DNA from: Chromobotia macracanthus
Lineage: Eukaryota; Chordata; Actinopteri; Cypriniformes; Botiidae
Length of the DNA: 64,000 nt
Assembly (NCBI GenBank): GCA_036877525.1
Contig: JAZGTH010000008.1
Location: 2,694,001 to 2,758,000, forward strand
Direction: 5' to 3'
Part shown: piece after piece, positions 61,760 through 64,000 of the stretch
How positions within the stretch are numbered: position 1 is the first letter of the stretch
How the letters are laid out: every line of letters begins with the position of its first letter
Notes under the pieces: generated by a model
The model's input: the letters and a program-made list of their open reading frames with translations, nothing else
The model's database searches: none
What the model was told of the DNA's origin: nothing
Program-made: the position numbers and the translations under genes

Positions 61760-64000
61760 AAACAGTCTCTTGATCTGTCGATTTTAAAAACACAAAGACT
61801 ACCAGGTCATTTCACCATGTCAGCATATTATCAACATTTTCATATGCACTTAAAACAGTAAAGAGACAGTAAAAAACAGAAGAGACTGACACATCCTGAT
61901 GCTGGATCAAATATTGTAAAAAAACATACTAATCTGGCATGTACTACACCTCTTGCAACAACTGGTAAGAATTAGTTTTTAATTAAAAAGTCTGACACTG
62001 ATGCGTTGCTTTTCTGTGATGAGGCTCTTTTCCTTATATGACAGATTGTATCAATGATGTTTAAAAATGTATTTTAACAGTTTGCAGCAGGTGTTAAACA
62101 GCAATAAACCTCATTCTGTAATGTTAAGTGAGGTTAAAACTTAGATTTTTATTAAAAAATATATTAAATCAATGCTTTAGAACAGTGATTGATTTTATTT
62201 TTTTAAAGGTAAATGGAAGTATTGTAGTTTTAACTGTCCATGAACCTGCTGTTGTTTACTACTGGTAACAGAATAATCTCAATACTTTTTCCAACACTGT
62301 ATTAGACTAGAGTCATATTTAATCTCTTTGTTCTCTGTATTGTTCTTTCTCTCATACTTATGTTATGTTGAAGTAAAAACACCCCAAATTATAATTGTGG
62401 TAAACTTGTGCACGGCACCATTTACAGTTTTGTTTCCCTGTGTCAAACAAAGGTAAGTGCTATTTGGCCGAAATGCTTTTGATTTTTGTAGCTAACTTGC
62501 AAGCATTTCAGTTTGTAATATTTTATAATAGGTACTTGTAATTGGCTTGTTCTTAGTTAAAGATGCTAGTTCTTATTTTGGCCACGAAGGTGCGCTGTTG
62601 CCCAACATTCTGCTTTGGCTGACGCAAAGCATCCAAGAACGACTCCGTCATGAGTCAACAATCCTCATGAATACACTGAATGAACACAAATATTACAAAT
62701 CATGTATGTAGAAATATAATGTCTTCATTTTATTTGTTTGTCTTCTTCTTTCACAGTGAAATCGTTTTTTATGTGTTTTTAATAAAGGGACTGAAATTTC
62801 TTTGAGCAACTAGAGAAGTATTTAGCCCGTATGGGTCTGAGCCTCCATTAGAGATTTGTTTGAGCAGTTTCTATTTGTTTCTATTACTGGTGTCAGGGGT
62901 GGTCCTGTCTGGCACAGACCGGAGATGTCTAAGGGGGGAAATTCAGAGCTGGAAATCAAACAGTAGTGCCATGTATATGTACATTAAAGAGCAGTGCAGA
63001 GCTATTATAAGCAGAATGAAGACTCTTCCAAGGTGTTACATTTTTATTGGAGTTCACTGGACCGTATTTACAGGTGATTAGCACAGCGGTTACTGAGATG
63101 CTTTTAAATTAGTAATGAGATGTGAGAAACAGCTGGTTACAGTTTATATGCTTGGAATGAGTGAGGAAAACACGAAAATCTTGGAGGCTGATCTGTTTGC
63201 TTTGGCGATTTGTGTTGACAACCACAGAGAGGTAAAAGTGTTGATTGTAACAATGAAGCAAAAAGCCAAACATCCTCATCTGGACCCTCAAAACAAAATG
63301 CTGAACGTAATCTAAATGCTTAGATTACCACCCTCAAAAAAACTTGCTGAACATTTGATCACCAAGTAGGAAAACAGCCTCCTCTGTAAAGCTCAGTAAA
63401 CCTGTAAAGCCTCGATGGACCAGCTTCTTTGTAACAGACGTAATATTTATTCCAGCCCTAATGGTCATTAGGAATCACTTAACAGTTGTCCTGAGCAGTT
63501 TCAACAAGGGCATATTCAGTTATTTCATCTTGTGAGGTGACAATAAATGTTTTTTTTTTTTAAAAACTTTTCTTTAAAAAAAAAATTCTTTGTTAAAATA
63601 CATTTTCCTAATCCTGTTTGATATGCGTGAGGAAGTATGCCATTTATAGTTTGATTTCCCCAGAGAAAGTCTATATCTTGAGAAAGAGTTAAACTGGTAT
63701 TAGTATTTTCTAGTATTAGTTTTCTAGAATTAGTATTTTCATTCATCGCAATGACAGTTACTGAATTGGTGCCCAGGAAGTATGCAACCTTGGTACTGAC
63801 ATCTTTGCCTCAGTTCTAGAAACTTACAATAGAAACATTCTATTTCACACTATTAGAAGCCAGGAGAATGGAGGCACTTAAAAAAATAATAAAATATTTA
63901 CCCTGATTTGAGGGGCCCAATCAAATTTTAGTTTAGCCAATAGCATGAGTTAGATGTGGGGCTGACTGTTTCTTCAACCAATGTGAACCGATTGTTTGAG
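61760..64000. other. Non-coding right edge
   Basis: No recognisable exon. A small CpG-containing stretch at 62,580-62,665 (CCACGAAGGTGCGCTG) includes an AP-1-like TGAGTCA near 62,652. The 66-codon frame at 63,115-63,315 (…SEENTKILEADLFALAICV…) lacks a known relative. A/T homopolymer runs lie at 63,550-63,590. Confidence 0.5.

Overview
This is vertebrate nuclear DNA from a ray-finned fish, most likely a cypriniform (carp/minnow type). Genes are split by GT-AG introns and surrounded by long AT-rich non-coding sequence. Degenerate teleost SINEs, a miniature inverted-repeat transposon and several copies of the dispersed 'TAGCAACC / CATAGCAA' repeat typical of cyprinid genomes are scattered through it. 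There are no bacterial features, operons or CRISPR arrays.

Layout. Positions 1-50,200 hold no gene I can recognise. They contain decayed repeats, simple sequence, and a few GC/CpG-richer patches (about 5.2-5.45 kb, 27.6-27.85 kb, 46.65-46.83 kb, 48.78-49.2 kb) that could be promoters or enhancers. All recognisable genes lie in the last 14 kb. gadd45b is on the minus strand (coding 51,733 to 50,931, four exons, 159 aa), with a TATA-type promoter and an AU-rich 3'UTR. A decayed copy of larp6 is on the plus strand (about 54,805-55,728). vmac is on the minus strand (58,963 to 57,973, two exons, 181 aa). ndufa11 is on the plus strand (60,119 to 61,687, four exons, 135 aa). vmac and ndufa11 are head to head, as in human 19p13.3.

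Functionally, gadd45b is a stress/NF-kB-inducible signalling adaptor, and its surroundings fit that: a kB-like site, E-box and CCAAT boxes upstream, ATTTA pentamers near the poly(A) signal, and an AP-1/CArG/CRE cluster about 1 kb beyond its 3' end. ndufa11 encodes a membrane-arm subunit of mitochondrial complex I. vmac encodes a small coiled-coil protein linked to vimentin-type filaments. They do not form a pathway.

I found no convincing new biological system. The most notable non-standard items are the larp6 retrocopy, a tandemly duplicated perfect hairpin at 47.1 kb, the candidate stress enhancer at 49 kb, and the CpG-rich patches that could be first exons of an unseen transcript. All exon boundaries were read by eye. 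Family matches are from memory, not from database searches.
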